A stretch of DNA of 64,000 nucleotides from Yoonia ponticola (lineage in GTDB: Bacteria; Pseudomonadota; Alphaproteobacteria; Rhodobacterales; Rhodobacteraceae), in NCBI RefSeq assembly GCF_014199395.1, contig NZ_JACIJM010000001.1:310001-374000 (forward strand), written 5' to 3'. The notes under the pieces were generated by a model. That model had not been told where the DNA came from, ran no database searches, and saw only the letters and a program-made list of their open reading frames with translations. Shown piece by piece: positions 7,437 to 19,216 of the stretch. How positions within the stretch are numbered: position 1 is the first letter of the stretch; every line of letters begins with the position of its first letter. The position numbers and the translations under genes are program-made.

Positions 7437-7781
7437 GTACATCATCGCGCCGAATGCGTGATTGATCCTGAACTGACGTTGCGCCACGACTCGTTCGCCG
7501 CACATATAAAATGTGTTGATTTTTGGGATTGACCTTGAACTCTATCCGAATCTCTCTTACTTGGGCGGTTCGTTCGGCAACTATGGCATCGCTAAAAAAT
7601 TAAAATCTAAACATGCTTATCTTTCAAAGCGCCACTTTAGCGCGTTTTGACAGGTAAGTTTGGTCGTTTCGGGAGAGATGTTTGGGAAACATCTCGGGTA
7701 TTGAAACGGTCCTGCCGCAAATCGGACGCATTCTGGTCGCCCAGCCAAGATGCGTTCTGACATTATGGAGACCCGGCTGAT
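7437..7781 (+). other. rpoB upstream leader with hairpins
   Basis: About 345 bases without a supported ORF. A perfect 9-bp stem GAGATGTTT/AAACATCTC with a GGG loop sits at 7675-7695, and a looser pair ACGCAT/ATGCGT spans 7727-7756. The rpoB ribosome binding site region (GGAG, 7767-7770) follows directly. It may be a regulated 5' UTR; nothing in the sequence names a regulator. Confidence 0.5.
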
Positions 7782-10700
7782 ATGGCTCAATCCTTCCTCG
7801 GTCAGAAGCGCCTGCGTAAATACTACGGTAAAATCCGCGAAGTTCTGGAAATGCCGAACCTTATTGAGGTTCAAAAATCGTCATACGACCTGTTCCTGCG
7901 TTCCGGCGACAGCGACACCCCGCTAGACGGCGAAGGCATCAAGGGCGTTTTTCAGTCGGTTTTCCCGATCAAAGACTTCAACGAGACTGCCGTTCTTGAA
8001 TTCGTAAAATACGAGCTTGAGAAACCAAAATACGACGTCGAAGAATGCCAGCAGCGCGATATGACGTATTCAGCCCCGCTGAAAGTCACATTGCGCCTGA
8101 TCGTATTTGATGTGGACGAAGATACTGGTGCGAAGTCAGTAAAAGACATCAAAGAACAAGACGTATTCATGGGCGACATGCCTTTGATGACGCCAAACGG
8201 CACTTTCGTTGTCAACGGCACAGAGCGTGTTATCGTTTCCCAGATGCACCGTTCGCCGGGCGTGTTCTTTGATCACGACAAAGGTAAAACTCACTCTTCA
8301 GGTAAGCTCTTGTTCGCATGCCGGATCATTCCTTATCGTGGTTCATGGCTCGACTTTGAATTCGACGCCAAAGACCTCGTGTTCTGCCGGATCGACCGTC
8401 GTCGTAAATTGCCTGTCACAACTTTGCTGTACGCACTTGGTTACGACCAAGAAGGCATCATGGACGCCTACTACAACACAGTTGATTACAAGCTGGATGC
8501 GAAAAGCCAGTCTTGGACAACGAAATTCTTCCCAGAGCGCGTGCGCGGCACACGTCCTGCGCATGATTTGGTTGACGCGGCAACTGGCGAAGTCATCGCT
8601 AAAGCTGGCGAAAAAGTTACACCACGGTCCGTTAAGAAACTGATCGACGAAGCTAAAGTCTCTGATCTTTTGGTTCCGTTCAACCAGATCGTTGGCAAAT
8701 TCGTTGCACGTGACATCATTAACGAAGAAACCGGCGCAATCTACGTTGAAGCTGGCGACGAGCTGGTTCTCGAAATGGACAAAGCTGGCGACGTGATCGG
8801 CGGTACGCTGAAAGACCTCGTTGATGCGGGCATCACAGAGATCCCTGTTCTGGACATCGACAACATCAACGTGGGCGCATACATGCGCAACACGATGGCG
8901 GCTGATAAAAACCTGAACCGCGAAACTGCGCTGATGGATATCTACCGCGTGATGCGCCCAGGCGAGCCACCAACCGTTGATGCGGCCTCTGCGCTGTTTG
9001 ACACATTGTTCTTCGATTCCGAGCGTTACGACCTGTCCGCTGTTGGTCGCGTGAAGATGAACATGCGTCTCGATCTGGATGCCGACGACACAATGCGCAC
9101 ACTGCGCAAGGACGACATCGTTGCTTGTATCAAAGCGCTTGTTGAACTGCGTGATGGCAAAGGCGACGTGGACGATATCGACCACCTCGGCAACCGTCGT
9201 GTGCGTTCTGTTGGCGAATTGATGGAAAACCAGTACCGTGTTGGCCTGCTTCGTATGGAGCGCGCGATCAAGGAACGTATGTCTTCTGTTGAAATCGACA
9301 CAGTCATGCCACAAGACCTGATCAACGCGAAACCTGCTGCGGCAGCTGTGCGTGAATTCTTCGGGTCTTCCCAGCTGTCCCAGTTCATGGACCAAACCAA
9401 CCCGCTCTCGGAAGTCACGCACAAGCGTCGTCTGTCCGCGCTTGGACCCGGTGGTTTGACACGTGAACGTGCTGGCTTTGAAGTACGTGACGTTCACCCA
9501 ACACACTACGGCCGTATGTGTCCGATTGAGACACCGGAAGGGCCGAACATTGGTCTGATCAACTCACTCGCGACATTTGCGCGTGTGAACAAATACGGCT
9601 TCATCGAAACACCATACCGCAAGGTTGTAGACGGCAAGGTCACAGACGATGTGTCCTACATGTCCGCAACCGAAGAGATGCGTCACACTGTAGCTCAGGC
9701 CAACGCTGGCTTGACCGACGAAGGCGTGATCATCAACGATCTGGTGTCGACACGGAAAAACGGCGACTACACACTGAGCCCACGTGAAAATGTTGACTTG
9801 ATCGACGTTTCGCCAAAGCAGTTGGTTTCTGTTGCTGCGTCCTTGATCCCATTCCTTGAAAACGACGATGCGAACCGGGCCCTGATGGGATCCAACATGC
9901 AACGTCAGGCGGTTCCATTGCTTCAGGCAGAGGCACCACTGGTCGGGACTGGTATCGAAGAAGTTGTAGCACGCGATTCCGGTGCGGCTTACATGGCGAA
10001 ACGTGCGGGTATCATCGACCAAGTTGATGCGCAGCGTATCGTTATTCGTGCCACCGAAGACCTCGGTCTGGGTGATGCGGGCGTCGACATCTACCGTATG
10101 CGTAAATTCCAGCGGTCCAACCAAAACACCTGCATCAACCAGCGTCCGCTGGTGAAAGTGGGCGAAAAGGTCACCAAAGGTCAGGTTATCGCTGACGGTC
10201 CATCCACAGATATGGGTGAATTGGCTCTGGGTAAAAACGTGATCGTCGCGTTTATGCCTTGGAACGGCTACAACTACGAAGACTCCATTCTGATCTCCGA
10301 GCGTGTGACACGCGACGACGTCTTCACTTCGATCCACATCGAAGAATTTGAAGTCGCGGCACGTGACACGAAACTTGGGCCTGAAGAAATCACACGCGAT
10401 ATTCCAAACGTAGGTGAAGAAGCGCTGCGCAACCTTGATGAAGCCGGTATCGTGTATATCGGTGCTGAAGTTGGGCCTGCAGACATTCTGGTTGGTAAGA
10501 TCACACCAAAAGGCGAAAGCCCGATGACACCGGAAGAAAAACTTCTGCGTGCCATCTTTGGTGAAAAAGCATCCGACGTGCGTGACACGTCCTTGCGTCT
10601 GCCACCGGGTGACTACGGTACGATCGTTGAAGTGCGTGTGTTTAACCGCCACGGCATCGAAAAAGACGAACGTGCGTTGCAGATCGAGCGTGAAGAAGTT

Positions 10701-11921
10701 GAACGCCTTGCGCGCGACCGTGACGATGAGCTGGTCATCCTTGACCGGAACATCTACGCGCGTCTGCACTCGATGATCATCGGCAAAACTGCTGTCAAAG
10801 GTCCAAAAGGGTTCAAATCGAACTCTGTTGTGACTGAAGAAGCATTGGCCGAATTTGGTCGCGGTGCGTGGTGGCAATTCGCCCTAGAGGCCGAAGGCGA
10901 TGCACAAGTCGTCGAAGCCCTGAACGAGCAGTACGAAGCGCAAAAGCGCATGATGGATGCCCGTTTTGAAGACAAAGTCGAAAAAGTCCGTCGTGGTGAC
11001 GATTTGCCACCGGGCGTGATGAAGATGGTCAAAGTCTTCGTTGCGGTGAAGCGTAAGCTGCAGCCGGGCGATAAGATGGCTGGTCGTCACGGCAACAAAG
11101 GTGTTATTTCCAAGGTTGTACCAATGGAAGACATGCCATTCCTCGCGGATGGGACACCTGTCGACTTCTGTCTGAACCCACTCGGCGTGCCTTCACGTAT
11201 GAACGTTGGTCAGATTTTGGAAACACACATGGGCTGGGCCGCACGCGGTCTGGGTATCCAAGTGGACGAAGCATTGGGTGAATACCGCCGCTCTGGCGAC
11301 ATGACACCAGTGCGTGAAGCTATGCGCATCGCTTACGGCGATGATGTCTATGCGGAAGGTCTGGAAGGCATGGAGCAGGACGATTTGCTCGAAGTCGCAG
11401 GCAACGTCACACGCGGTGTTCCAATCGCCACACCAGTCTTCGATGGTGCCAAAGAAGCAGACGTCAACGACGCGCTGACACGGGCTGGTTTCAGCACGTC
11501 AGGCCAGTCGGTTCTGTTTGATGGCCGCACAGGTGAGCAGTTTAGCCGTAAGGTGACTGTGGGTGTGAAATACCTGCTGAAACTGCACCACTTGGTCGAT
11601 GATAAGATCCACGCACGGTCCACAGGACCATACTCGCTCGTCACGCAACAGCCGCTGGGTGGTAAAGCCCAGTTCGGTGGTCAGCGCTTCGGTGAGATGG
11701 AAGTTTGGGCATTGGAAGCATACGGCGCGGCATACACGCTGCAAGAGATGCTCACAGTCAAGTCGGATGACGTTGCTGGCCGTACCAAAGTGTACGAGTC
11801 GATCGTCAAAGGCGAAGACAACTTTGAAGCTGGCGTGCCAGAATCCTTCAACGTGCTCGTGAAAGAAGTCCGGGGTCTCGGCCTCAACATGGAACTCCTG
11901 GATTCGGAGGATGAGGAATAA
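7782..11921 (+). CDS. rpoB: DNA-directed RNA polymerase subunit beta
   Basis: The beta subunit (1379 residues) forms one side of the RNA polymerase claw and, with beta', the catalytic centre. The rifampicin pocket contains [31 protein letters not shown], with the susceptible-type residues S, D and H in place. Downstream are [11 protein letters not shown], the [13 protein letters not shown] catalytic lobe and a C-terminal [15 protein letters not shown] clamp. It begins at ATG 7782 ([16 protein letters not shown]), normal for alphaproteobacteria. The stop codon runs into a pair of AT-rich hairpins before rpoC, which could affect rpoC expression or mRNA processing. Confidence 0.99.
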   Translation: MAQSFLGQKRLRKYYGKIREVLEMPNLIEVQKSSYDLFLRSGDSDTPLDGEGIKGVFQSVFPIKDFNETAVLEFVKYELEKPKYDVEECQQRDMTYSAPLKVTLRLIVFDVDEDTGAKSVKDIKEQDVFMGDMPLMTPNGTFVVNGTERVIVSQMHRSPGVFFDHDKGKTHSSGKLLFACRIIPYRGSWLDFEFDAKDLVFCRIDRRRKLPVTTLLYALGYDQEGIMDAYYNTVDYKLDAKSQSWTTKFFPERVRGTRPAHDLVDAATGEVIAKAGEKVTPRSVKKLIDEAKVSDLLVPFNQIVGKFVARDIINEETGAIYVEAGDELVLEMDKAGDVIGGTLKDLVDAGITEIPVLDIDNINVGAYMRNTMAADKNLNRETALMDIYRVMRPGEPPTVDAASALFDTLFFDSERYDLSAVGRVKMNMRLDLDADDTMRTLRKDDIVACIKALVELRDGKGDVDDIDHLGNRRVRSVGELMENQYRVGLLRMERAIKERMSSVEIDTVMPQDLINAKPAAAAVREFFGSSQLSQFMDQTNPLSEVTHKRRLSALGPGGLTRERAGFEVRDVHPTHYGRMCPIETPEGPNIGLINSLATFARVNKYGFIETPYRKVVDGKVTDDVSYMSATEEMRHTVAQANAGLTDEGVIINDLVSTRKNGDYTLSPRENVDLIDVSPKQLVSVAASLIPFLENDDANRALMGSNMQRQAVPLLQAEAPLVGTGIEEVVARDSGAAYMAKRAGIIDQVDAQRIVIRATEDLGLGDAGVDIYRMRKFQRSNQNTCINQRPLVKVGEKVTKGQVIADGPSTDMGELALGKNVIVAFMPWNGYNYEDSILISERVTRDDVFTSIHIEEFEVAARDTKLGPEEITRDIPNVGEEALRNLDEAGIVYIGAEVGPADILVGKITPKGESPMTPEEKLLRAIFGEKASDVRDTSLRLPPGDYGTIVEVRVFNRHGIEKDERALQIEREEVERLARDRDDELVILDRNIYARLHSMIIGKTAVKGPKGFKSNSVVTEEALAEFGRGAWWQFALEAEGDAQVVEALNEQYEAQKRMMDARFEDKVEKVRRGDDLPPGVMKMVKVFVAVKRKLQPGDKMAGRHGNKGVISKVVPMEDMPFLADGTPVDFCLNPLGVPSRMNVGQILETHMGWAARGLGIQVDEALGEYRRSGDMTPVREAMRIAYGDDVYAEGLEGMEQDDLLEVAGNVTRGVPIATPVFDGAKEADVNDALTRAGFSTSGQSVLFDGRTGEQFSRKVTVGVKYLLKLHHLVDDKIHARSTGPYSLVTQQPLGGKAQFGGQRFGEMEVWALEAYGAAYTLQEMLTVKSDDVAGRTKVYESIVKGEDNFEAGVPESFNVLVKEVRGLGLNMELLDSEDEE

Positions 11922-11982
11922 GAATTTTCCTGAAAATTCTTGGGGATCGATTTTTCTAGAAAAATCGGTTCCCGACCTCTCC
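11906..11982 (+). repeat. Structured hairpin element between rpoB and rpoC
   Basis: Two perfect 8-bp stems follow each other: AGAATTTT/AAAATTCT with loop CCTG (11921-11940, starting on the last base of the rpoB stop) and CGATTTTT/AAAAATCG with loop CTAG (11949-11968). The second can be lengthened by GGGGA/TTCCC pairing. A weak outer pairing GAGG...CCTC encloses both. The CGATTTTT...AAAAATCG stem recurs exactly at 54761-54780, which suggests a dispersed element. Confidence 0.6.
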
Positions 11983-12010
11983 CCTTCGCGCCCTATTCAA
12001 GGAATTGAAA

Positions 12011-15000
12011 ATGAACCAGGAACTGACAAACAACCCGTTTAACCCGATCACACCGGCGAAAACGTTTGACGAAATCAAGGTCTCTTTGGCCTCACCAGAA
12101 CGGATCCTGTCATGGTCCTTCGGTGAGATCAAAAAGCCGGAAACCATCAACTACCGTACCTTCAAACCAGAGCGGGACGGCCTGTTCTGTGCGCGTATCT
12201 TTGGCCCGATCAAAGATTACGAATGCCTGTGTGGTAAATATAAGCGCATGAAGTATCGCGGCGTTGTCTGCGAGAAATGTGGTGTTGAAGTTACGCTTCA
12301 AAAAGTACGTCGCGAACGTATGGGCCACATCGAACTGGCTGCACCTGTTGCGCACATCTGGTTCCTCAAGTCGCTTCCATCCCGGATCGGCCTGATGCTG
12401 GATATGACGCTGCGCGATCTTGAGCGTATTTTGTACTTTGAAAACTACGTTGTCATCGAACCGGGTCTGACAGAGCTGACCTATGGTCAGTTGATGACCG
12501 AAGAAGAATTCAACGACGCCCAAGACATCTATGGCATGGATGCGTTCCAAGCCAACATCGGTGCCGAAGCGATCCGCGAAATGCTGTCCCAGATCGACCT
12601 TGAAGGCGAAGCAGAGCAGTTGCGTGCTGACCTGAAAGAAGCCACTGGCGAATTGAAGCCGAAGAAGATCATCAAACGTTTGAAGATCGTCGAAAGCTTT
12701 ATCGAATCTGGCAACCGTCCCGAGTGGATGGTTCTGACAGTGATCCCTGTGATTCCGCCAGAATTGCGCCCACTGGTGCCTCTGGATGGTGGCCGTTTTG
12801 CGACGTCCGATTTGAACGACCTTTACCGTCGTGTGATCAACCGGAACAACCGTCTGAAGCGACTGATCGAGCTGCGCGCGCCTGACATCATCGTTCGTAA
12901 CGAAAAGCGGATGTTGCAGGAATCTGTCGATGCGTTGTTCGACAACGGTCGTCGTGGTCGCGTCATCACAGGTGCGAACAAACGTCCATTGAAATCCCTC
13001 AGCGATATGCTGAAGGGTAAGCAAGGTCGCTTCCGTCAAAACCTTTTGGGTAAGCGCGTCGACTTCTCTGGCCGTTCGGTCATTGTGACGGGTCCTGAAT
13101 TGAAACTGCACCAGTGTGGTCTTCCCAAGAAGATGGCGCTCGAGCTGTTCAAACCGTTCATCTACTCGCGTCTTGAGGCCAAAGGTCTGTCTTCCACTGT
13201 GAAGCAAGCCAAGAAATTGGTCGAAAAAGAGCGTCCAGAAGTCTGGGATATCCTCGACGAGGTTATCCGCGAGCACCCAGTCATGCTGAACCGTGCGCCG
13301 ACATTGCACCGTCTTGGCATTCAGGCGTTCGAACCAGTTCTGATCGAAGGTAAAGCCATCCAGCTTCACCCGCTTGTGTGTTCTGCGTTTAACGCTGACT
13401 TTGACGGCGACCAAATGGCGGTTCACGTCCCACTGTCCTTGGAAGCACAGCTTGAAGCACGTGTTTTGATGATGTCCACGAACAACGTTCTGTCACCGTC
13501 CAACGGTGCGCCGATTATTGTTCCGTCACAGGATATGATCTTGGGCTTGTACTACACCACAATCATGCGGAACGGCATGGTCGGTGAAGGTATGATGTTC
13601 TCTGACATCGAAGAAGTAGAGCACGCTTTGACCGCTGGTGAAGTTCACCTGCACGCCAAAATCCAAGCGCGTATGCCGCAGATCGACGACGAAGGTAACG
13701 AAGTGATGGTTCGCTTTGAAACGACACCGGGTCGTCTGCGTCTGGGTGCATTGCTGCCACTGAACACAAAGGCACCGTTTGCCCTTGTGAACCGTCTTCT
13801 GCGGAAGAAAGAAGTGCAGCAGATCATTGATACGGTCTACCGCTACTGTGGTCAGAAAGAATCCGTGATTTTCTGTGACCAGATCATGACAATGGGCTTC
13901 CGCGAAGCGTTCAAGGCAGGCATCTCGTTTGGTAAAGACGACATGGTTGTTCCTGAAACAAAGTGGCCGCTGGTTGGCGAGACACGCGATCAGGTGAAAG
14001 ACTTTGAACAACAGTACATGGACGGCCTGATTACTCAGGGTGAAAAGTACAACAAAGTTGTCGATGCATGGTCAAAATGTAACGACAAAGTCACTGACGC
14101 GATGATGGCAACGATTGGTACAACACCAATCATGGAAAACGGCTCTGAAGGTGAACCAAACTCGGTTTACATGATGGCTCACTCCGGTGCCCGTGGTTCG
14201 GTTACACAGATGAAACAGCTGGGCGGGATGCGCGGCTTGATGGCTAAGCCAAACGGCGAAATCATCGAGACACCAATCATCTCGAACTTTAAAGAAGGTC
14301 TGACCGTTCTCGAGTACTTCAACTCGACACACGGTGCTCGTAAGGGTCTGTCAGATACGGCTTTGAAAACAGCGAACTCTGGTTACCTGACACGTCGTCT
14401 TGTTGACGTCGCTCAAGACTGCATCGTCCGTGAGGTCGATTGTGGAACTGAGATGGCGATTACTGCTGAACCAGCAGTGAACGATGGCGAAGTGATTGCG
14501 ACACTTGCTGAACGTGTTCTTGGTCGTGTGTCCGCGGATGACGTTATCCGTCCAGGCACTGACGAAGTGATCGTTGCAGCAGGCGAGTTGATCGACGAGC
14601 GGACATCTGATCTGATCGACGTTGCGGGCATTTCCAAAATGCGCATCCGTTCACCACTGACATGTGAGGCCGACGACGGCGTCTGTGCGATGTGCTACGG
14701 TCGTGACCTTGCCCGTGGTACTCGCGTCAACATCGGTGAGGCCGTCGGCATCATCGCGGCGCAGTCCATTGGTGAGCCTGGTACACAGTTGACGATGCGG
14801 ACATTCCACATCGGCGGCGTTGCACAAGGTGGTCAGCAGTCCTTCCAAGAGGCATCGCAGCCCGGTAAAATCCGTTTCGACAACGCAAGCTTGCTGGAAA
14901 ATACAGCTGGTGAGAATGTCGTCATGGGCCGGAACATGGTGCTCTCGATCGAAGACAGCGAAGGCACTGAGTTGTCCAAGCACAAAGTCGGCTACGGTTC

Positions 15001-16267
15001 CAAAGTCTTCGTCAAAGAAGGTCAGGACATCCTGCGCGGCGACAAACTGTTCGAATGGGATCCGTTTACGCTTCCTATCATCGCTGAGAAATCAGGTACT
15101 GCGCGCCACGTTGACCTCGTCAACGGTATCGCTGTGCGTGAAGAAACCGATGACGCGACAGGCATGACACAGAAGATCGTGACTGACTGGCGTGCAGCAC
15201 CAAAAGGCAATGAACTTGCACCGAAGATCATTGTTGTCGGCGCTGACGGCGAGCCTGCTCTGAAAGACGACGGTAACCCAGTATCCTACGGCATGTCCGT
15301 TGATGCGGTTCTGTCTGTCGAAGACGGTCAGGAAATCTCTGCTGGTGACGTTCTTGCGCGTATTCCGCGTGAGGGTGCCAAGACCAAGGACATTACCGGT
15401 GGTTTGCCACGGGTTGCGGAATTGTTCGAAGCACGTCGTCCAAAAGATCACGCGATCATCGCCGAAATCGATGGTTACGTGCGCTTTGGCAAAGACTACA
15501 AAAACAAGCGTCGCATCGCGATTGAATCTGCTGATGATGCAGACATCAAAGTCGAATACATGGTGCCTAAGGGTAAGCACATTCCAGTTGTGGAAGGTGA
15601 CTTTGTCCAAAAGGGCGATTACATCATGGACGGCAACCCTGCTCCGCACGATATTCTTGCGGTTATGGGCGTCGAAGCTTTGGCTGACTACATGATCGAC
15701 GAAGTTCAGGACGTTTACCGTCTGCAGGGCGTTAAGATCAACGATAAGCACATCGAAGTCATCGTGCGTCAGATGCTCCAGAAATGGGAAATCCAAGACA
15801 GCGGCGACACAGTTCTGCTCAAGGGCGAAACTGTCGATAAAGCTGAATTCGATGAAGCCAACGCCAAAGCGCTGAAGCGTGGCGACCGCGTTGCAACAGG
15901 CGAGCCGATCCTCTTGGGGATCACCAAAGCGTCATTGCAAACACGTTCGTTCATCTCTGCGGCGTCGTTCCAGGAAACCACGCGGGTTCTGACAGAGTCT
16001 TCTGTTCAGGGTAAGCGCGACAAACTGGTCGGCCTCAAAGAGAACGTCATCGTGGGTCGTCTGATCCCTGCGGGTACAGGTGGGGCAACCCAGCGTGTGC
16101 GCAAGATCGCGACTGATCGTGATAACGTCGTTGTTGAAGCACGCCGTGATGAGGCCGAACAAGCCGCAGCACTCGCCGCACCAACACCGTCGGACATGAA
16201 CGATGATGTTGTTGGCGCAGACGTTTTCGACACAATCGTCGAGGAAACGCCGGATAGCCGCGATTAA
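12011..16267 (+). CDS. rpoC: DNA-directed RNA polymerase subunit beta'
   Basis: Beta' (1418 residues) carries the catalytic magnesium motif NADFDGDQM at residues 461-469. The N-terminal zinc-binding site has C72, C74, C87 and C90, and the second zinc site includes C885, C892 and C895. The bridge and trigger regions ([20 protein letters not shown]) are intact, and the acidic tail is typical. ATG 12011 ([12 protein letters not shown]) is chosen over an in-frame TTG two codons upstream because it gives the family N-terminus and sits behind AAGGA. It pairs with rpoB upstream and is closed by a strong terminator. Confidence 0.99.
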   Translation: MNQELTNNPFNPITPAKTFDEIKVSLASPERILSWSFGEIKKPETINYRTFKPERDGLFCARIFGPIKDYECLCGKYKRMKYRGVVCEKCGVEVTLQKVRRERMGHIELAAPVAHIWFLKSLPSRIGLMLDMTLRDLERILYFENYVVIEPGLTELTYGQLMTEEEFNDAQDIYGMDAFQANIGAEAIREMLSQIDLEGEAEQLRADLKEATGELKPKKIIKRLKIVESFIESGNRPEWMVLTVIPVIPPELRPLVPLDGGRFATSDLNDLYRRVINRNNRLKRLIELRAPDIIVRNEKRMLQESVDALFDNGRRGRVITGANKRPLKSLSDMLKGKQGRFRQNLLGKRVDFSGRSVIVTGPELKLHQCGLPKKMALELFKPFIYSRLEAKGLSSTVKQAKKLVEKERPEVWDILDEVIREHPVMLNRAPTLHRLGIQAFEPVLIEGKAIQLHPLVCSAFNADFDGDQMAVHVPLSLEAQLEARVLMMSTNNVLSPSNGAPIIVPSQDMILGLYYTTIMRNGMVGEGMMFSDIEEVEHALTAGEVHLHAKIQARMPQIDDEGNEVMVRFETTPGRLRLGALLPLNTKAPFALVNRLLRKKEVQQIIDTVYRYCGQKESVIFCDQIMTMGFREAFKAGISFGKDDMVVPETKWPLVGETRDQVKDFEQQYMDGLITQGEKYNKVVDAWSKCNDKVTDAMMATIGTTPIMENGSEGEPNSVYMMAHSGARGSVTQMKQLGGMRGLMAKPNGEIIETPIISNFKEGLTVLEYFNSTHGARKGLSDTALKTANSGYLTRRLVDVAQDCIVREVDCGTEMAITAEPAVNDGEVIATLAERVLGRVSADDVIRPGTDEVIVAAGELIDERTSDLIDVAGISKMRIRSPLTCEADDGVCAMCYGRDLARGTRVNIGEAVGIIAAQSIGEPGTQLTMRTFHIGGVAQGGQQSFQEASQPGKIRFDNASLLENTAGENVVMGRNMVLSIEDSEGTELSKHKVGYGSKVFVKEGQDILRGDKLFEWDPFTLPIIAEKSGTARHVDLVNGIAVREETDDATGMTQKIVTDWRAAPKGNELAPKIIVVGADGEPALKDDGNPVSYGMSVDAVLSVEDGQEISAGDVLARIPREGAKTKDITGGLPRVAELFEARRPKDHAIIAEIDGYVRFGKDYKNKRRIAIESADDADIKVEYMVPKGKHIPVVEGDFVQKGDYIMDGNPAPHDILAVMGVEALADYMIDEVQDVYRLQGVKINDKHIEVIVRQMLQKWEIQDSGDTVLLKGETVDKAEFDEANAKALKRGDRVATGEPILLGITKASLQTRSFISAASFQETTRVLTESSVQGKRDKLVGLKENVIVGRLIPAGTGGATQRVRKIATDRDNVVVEARRDEAEQAAALAAPTPSDMNDDVVGADVFDTIVEETPDSRD

Positions 16268-16292
16268 TCTGACCCGTCAGATCTAAGACTTC

Positions 16293-16327
16293 AAAAGGCC
16301 CCCGCAGTTCGCTGCGGGGGCCTTTTT
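16293..16327 (+). terminator. Terminator after rpoC
   Basis: AAAAGGCCCCCGCAG pairs with CTGCGGGGGCCTTTTT around a TTCG loop and ends in a T tract. It is one of the strongest terminators in the window. Confidence 0.93.
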
Positions 16328-16531
16328 CTTTGCCAGCACGGTCATTTTCAGTCGTGGCGCAACCGCAGTTTGCAGCGCCCAGGTCACGTGCAATCCATTG
16401 GTGTAGCACGGTTAAAGTTTAACCACTTGGTCAGGTTCTCCCGACTTGATCGGTTAATAGCGCTGCCCTAGCGTCAACTGTATGCACGCAATTTTCGTGC
16501 GTGACGACACGCCCACTGGAAAGAAATAATC

Positions 16532-17518
16532 ATGTCCATTCGCAAACTGGCGCATCCCTTTGCTGCACCGCAAAATGGGGTGGCCGTCATTAACTTGATC
16601 GTAACGACCGTGATGTACTTTGGCGCAATCGCCATAGGGGCCGTCTATTTTGGCAACTATCCCGTCATGGCGCTCGCGATCATTGTCTTCGCTGGCGGTG
16701 GCATCCGCTTTTTCGGGGCGCAGCACGACTGTGGCCACGCCGCACATTTCAGCAATCGCAAGGTTAACACCATCGTCGGCATCGTCCTCGGCGCCTTCAC
16801 TGCGCATCCGTTCTACGCGATGCGCTACAATCACAACCTGCACCACCGTCACATTGGCAACCTCGATGAACGCGAAGCCCACGAAGTCCTGACATGGACC
16901 GTCGCAGAATACCACGCAGCGGGTTTCTGGGGCAGGGCGTTCTACCGCACCTACCGCTCGATCCCCGTAATCTATTTCTTCGGGCCGATCTTCATCTTCT
17001 TCCTACGTTACCGAATCCCCAAGAACGTCAGCAAAACAGGCTGGCTGGATGTCATCATGCAAAACGGGCTGATGTTCGGACTTTGGTATGCGATCTACAC
17101 CATCGGCGGCAGCACAGCCTTCGCGTTCTTCATGATCGCCAACGTCTTTGCCGCGTGTTTCGGCACCTTCATGGTCTACGCGGGCCACAACTTTGAAGAG
17201 GCGTATTGGGAACACGAAAACGCAGTCGATTTCGAAGAGGCATCGCTGCAAGGCTCTAGCGTTCTGGATTTTGGTCCGATCTTCCACTTCCTGACCTACA
17301 ACTTCGCCTACCACGATCTGCACCACCTCTACGTCAAAATTCCGGCCTACCGTCTCAAGGCATGTCACGACGCATTGGCCCATGTTCTCGAACCCACAAA
17401 AATGGGCTGGGGCGAGGCAATCGCCTGCGTGAAATGGAAACTCTGGGACGAAGACAGCAAACGCATGGTTCGGTTTTCTGACGTGAAAGAACCCGTCGCC
17501 CTGCAGCTCGCCGAATAA
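16532..17518 (+). CDS. Fatty acid desaturase
   Basis: This 328-residue integral membrane protein has the three histidine boxes of the di-iron desaturase superfamily: HDCGHAAH (65-72), HNLHHRH (101-107) and HDLHH (261-265). Hydrophobic segments lie at about 20-60, 80-95, 145-160 and 175-205, as expected for a four-helix membrane desaturase. An extra family-like motif, GHNFEEAYW, is near residues 219-227. It would add double bonds to membrane acyl chains, using ferredoxin or a similar electron donor. Pigment desaturases and hydroxylases share this fold, so the substrate is open. It stands alone between the rpoC terminator and an EamA exporter. Confidence 0.82.
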   Translation: MSIRKLAHPFAAPQNGVAVINLIVTTVMYFGAIAIGAVYFGNYPVMALAIIVFAGGGIRFFGAQHDCGHAAHFSNRKVNTIVGIVLGAFTAHPFYAMRYNHNLHHRHIGNLDEREAHEVLTWTVAEYHAAGFWGRAFYRTYRSIPVIYFFGPIFIFFLRYRIPKNVSKTGWLDVIMQNGLMFGLWYAIYTIGGSTAFAFFMIANVFAACFGTFMVYAGHNFEEAYWEHENAVDFEEASLQGSSVLDFGPIFHFLTYNFAYHDLHHLYVKIPAYRLKACHDALAHVLEPTKMGWGEAIACVKWKLWDEDSKRMVRFSDVKEPVALQLAE

Positions 17519-17555
17519 TCTGGCGCAGCCATTAGGCCGCTGCTACGGATGAGCC

Positions 17556-18458
17556 ATGGCGATCTTGACAGACAACATGCGCGGCGCGCTCTTTATGGTG
17601 GGGGCGATGACGGCCTTCACGGTGAACGATGCGTTCATGAAAACCGTGTCAGCTGACCTGTCGCTGATGCAGTCGATTTTCCTGCGCGGCGCAATCGTGA
17701 TGCCGCTGCTGTTTGCGTTGTGTAAATTGATGGGGCAGCTACGTTTCGACCTGAGCAAGCGTGACTGGATGCTCGTGGCAATCCGCACAACCGCTGAAGC
17801 AATCAGCGCGTTTTTGTTCATCACAGCCCTGTTTAACATGCCGCTCGCCAACGTCAGCGCGATCCTTCAGGCGCTTCCGCTCACGGTCAGCTTGGCTGCG
17901 GCGTTGTTTTTCAAAGAACCGCTTGGTTGGCGTCGTATCACCGCGATTATCTTCGGGTTTACGGGTGTGCTGCTGATCGTCCGTCCCGGTGGCGAAGATT
18001 TCAACGTCTTTTCACTCTACGCAATCGCCGCTGTACTGCTCGTGACCGTGCGCGATCTGGCCGCGCGGCGCATGTCCCGCAATGTGCCATCCACGCTGGC
18101 CGCCGCCATCGCCGCATCCGGTGTCACGCTCATGGCCGCACTTGGATTGCCGTTCGACACATGGGCACCGGTCGAGCTGCATCATCTCGCCCTACTTGGC
18201 GGCGCTGCGGTGTTTGTAATCGGGGGATATGTGTTTTCGGTCGCCGCGATGCGGGTCGGTGAAATCGGTTTTGTCGCACCGTTCCGCTACACAAGCCTGC
18301 TGGTCGCATTGGTGCTCGGCTACATCGTATTCGGAGAAATCCCCAAGCTGTTAACCTTCATCGGGGCAGGGATTGTGGTCGCGATGGGGATGTTCACGCT
18401 CTACCGCGAGCAACGTGTCAAAAGGCGGCTGGCCCGTCTCGCAGGCCAGCCACGATGA
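17556..18458 (+). CDS. EamA/DMT-family membrane transporter
   Basis: The 300-residue protein has about ten transmembrane helices arranged as two EamA repeats (residues about 8-138 and 150-285), typical of drug/metabolite exporters at the inner membrane. The first repeat holds the ANVSAILQALPL stretch and the second FVAPFRYTSLLVALVLGYIVFGE, both hallmark motifs. The C-terminus is basic (RVKRRLARLAGQPR). The substrate is unknown. The last codons contain a perfect GGCTGGCC/GGCCAGCC stem (18427-18451) that may act as a bidirectional terminator with the convergent lipoprotein gene, whose stop lies 1 base away. Confidence 0.82.
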   Translation: MAILTDNMRGALFMVGAMTAFTVNDAFMKTVSADLSLMQSIFLRGAIVMPLLFALCKLMGQLRFDLSKRDWMLVAIRTTAEAISAFLFITALFNMPLANVSAILQALPLTVSLAAALFFKEPLGWRRITAIIFGFTGVLLIVRPGGEDFNVFSLYAIAAVLLVTVRDLAARRMSRNVPSTLAAAIAASGVTLMAALGLPFDTWAPVELHHLALLGGAAVFVIGGYVFSVAAMRVGEIGFVAPFRYTSLLVALVLGYIVFGEIPKLLTFIGAGIVVAMGMFTLYREQRVKRRLARLAGQPR

Positions 18459-18459
18459 G

Positions 18460-19080
18460 TTAGTCGCGCTCTGCGTAGAAGCGACCGCCACCCTGTAACT
18501 GAATGTTGTAATCGTCGGTCGTGCCGTCGGTTCCGCCATAGATAGTACCGGTTGCAACTTCGGCGTCGTCATCGCGAAGGTTGCCTTCCAACGTCAGATC
18601 CCAGCCGTTTGAGTCGCGGCTTACGTCGTCTGAAAGTACGCCCTTAAGAACACCGTCGGCGCGTGCATCAATTTGCCCTCCAACAACGCGGCCTGATACT
18701 GTTAGATTTCCGCTAAAAGCTTGATCCTCGAAGCCCTTATCGTTGTTGTCTAGAAGGTTCACTTCTGAGATTGATCCTCGTACGTCTCCTGAACCAGCTG
18801 TGGTAGACGTATCTGAAATATCGATTGTAAGGTCGAGCAGGCCCAATACGAGATAATCGTCTTCGCCGTTCAGCGTCGCTTCGCTTCTGATGTGGCCTTC
18901 ATAAGTCGCCTTACCAGTAGGAATATCGCCTGCGGGCGTTATGGAAAGCCTATCGCGTGCATACTCATCATCAGCCGCAAACGCGCGGTAATCCGCGCGG
19001 TTCAGTGTTAGGTCCTCGGGTTGTTCGCATGCCGCAAGGCCGGCAACCGCGATGAGAGTAAATGCAATTTTGTAAGTCAT
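18460..19080 (-). CDS. Outer-surface-type lipoprotein, paralogue of the next gene
   Basis: This 206-residue protein starts with a signal peptide and lipobox (VAGLAAC, Cys19), so it should be lipidated and exported. The mature part is glycine/aspartate-rich with alternating hydrophobic strands, such as YLVLGLLDLTIDIS and GQIDARADGVLKGVLSDDV, and ends in GGGRFYAERD. It resembles its neighbour at 19217-19873 along its length: RADYRAFAADDEYAR versus VADFNAAVADDKRAF, GKATYEGHIRS versus GNASYDGHVRS, and DDYNIQLQGGGRFYA versus DDYNVELTGNGRFYA. A small beta-barrel like the barrel domains of TbpB-type surface lipoproteins is possible. Function is unknown. Confidence 0.72.
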   Translation of the reverse strand: MTYKIAFTLIAVAGLAACEQPEDLTLNRADYRAFAADDEYARDRLSITPAGDIPTGKATYEGHIRSEATLNGEDDYLVLGLLDLTIDISDTSTTAGSGDVRGSISEVNLLDNNDKGFEDQAFSGNLTVSGRVVGGQIDARADGVLKGVLSDDVSRDSNGWDLTLEGNLRDDDAEVATGTIYGGTDGTTDDYNIQLQGGGRFYAERD

Positions 19081-19216
19081 GGAGTCTAAGTCCTATATGT
19101 GAACAAGCAGTACTTTATAAACCACTGTTGGTGGGTACTGCGGGTATGATAGGCAATATCACTGCACGCACAATAGCCGCGGCGACGGTGCTAAAGCGGT
19201 ATTCTGCCGTATCGGT

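Noticed and set aside
7617..9506. Long minus-strand open frames opposite rpoB
   Set aside because: These are mirror frames of a GC-rich coding gene, with composition rich in H, C and V and no family features.
12005..12010. TTG start two codons before rpoC
   Set aside because: ATG 12011 gives the canonical [12 protein letters not shown] and has better spacing from AAGGA.
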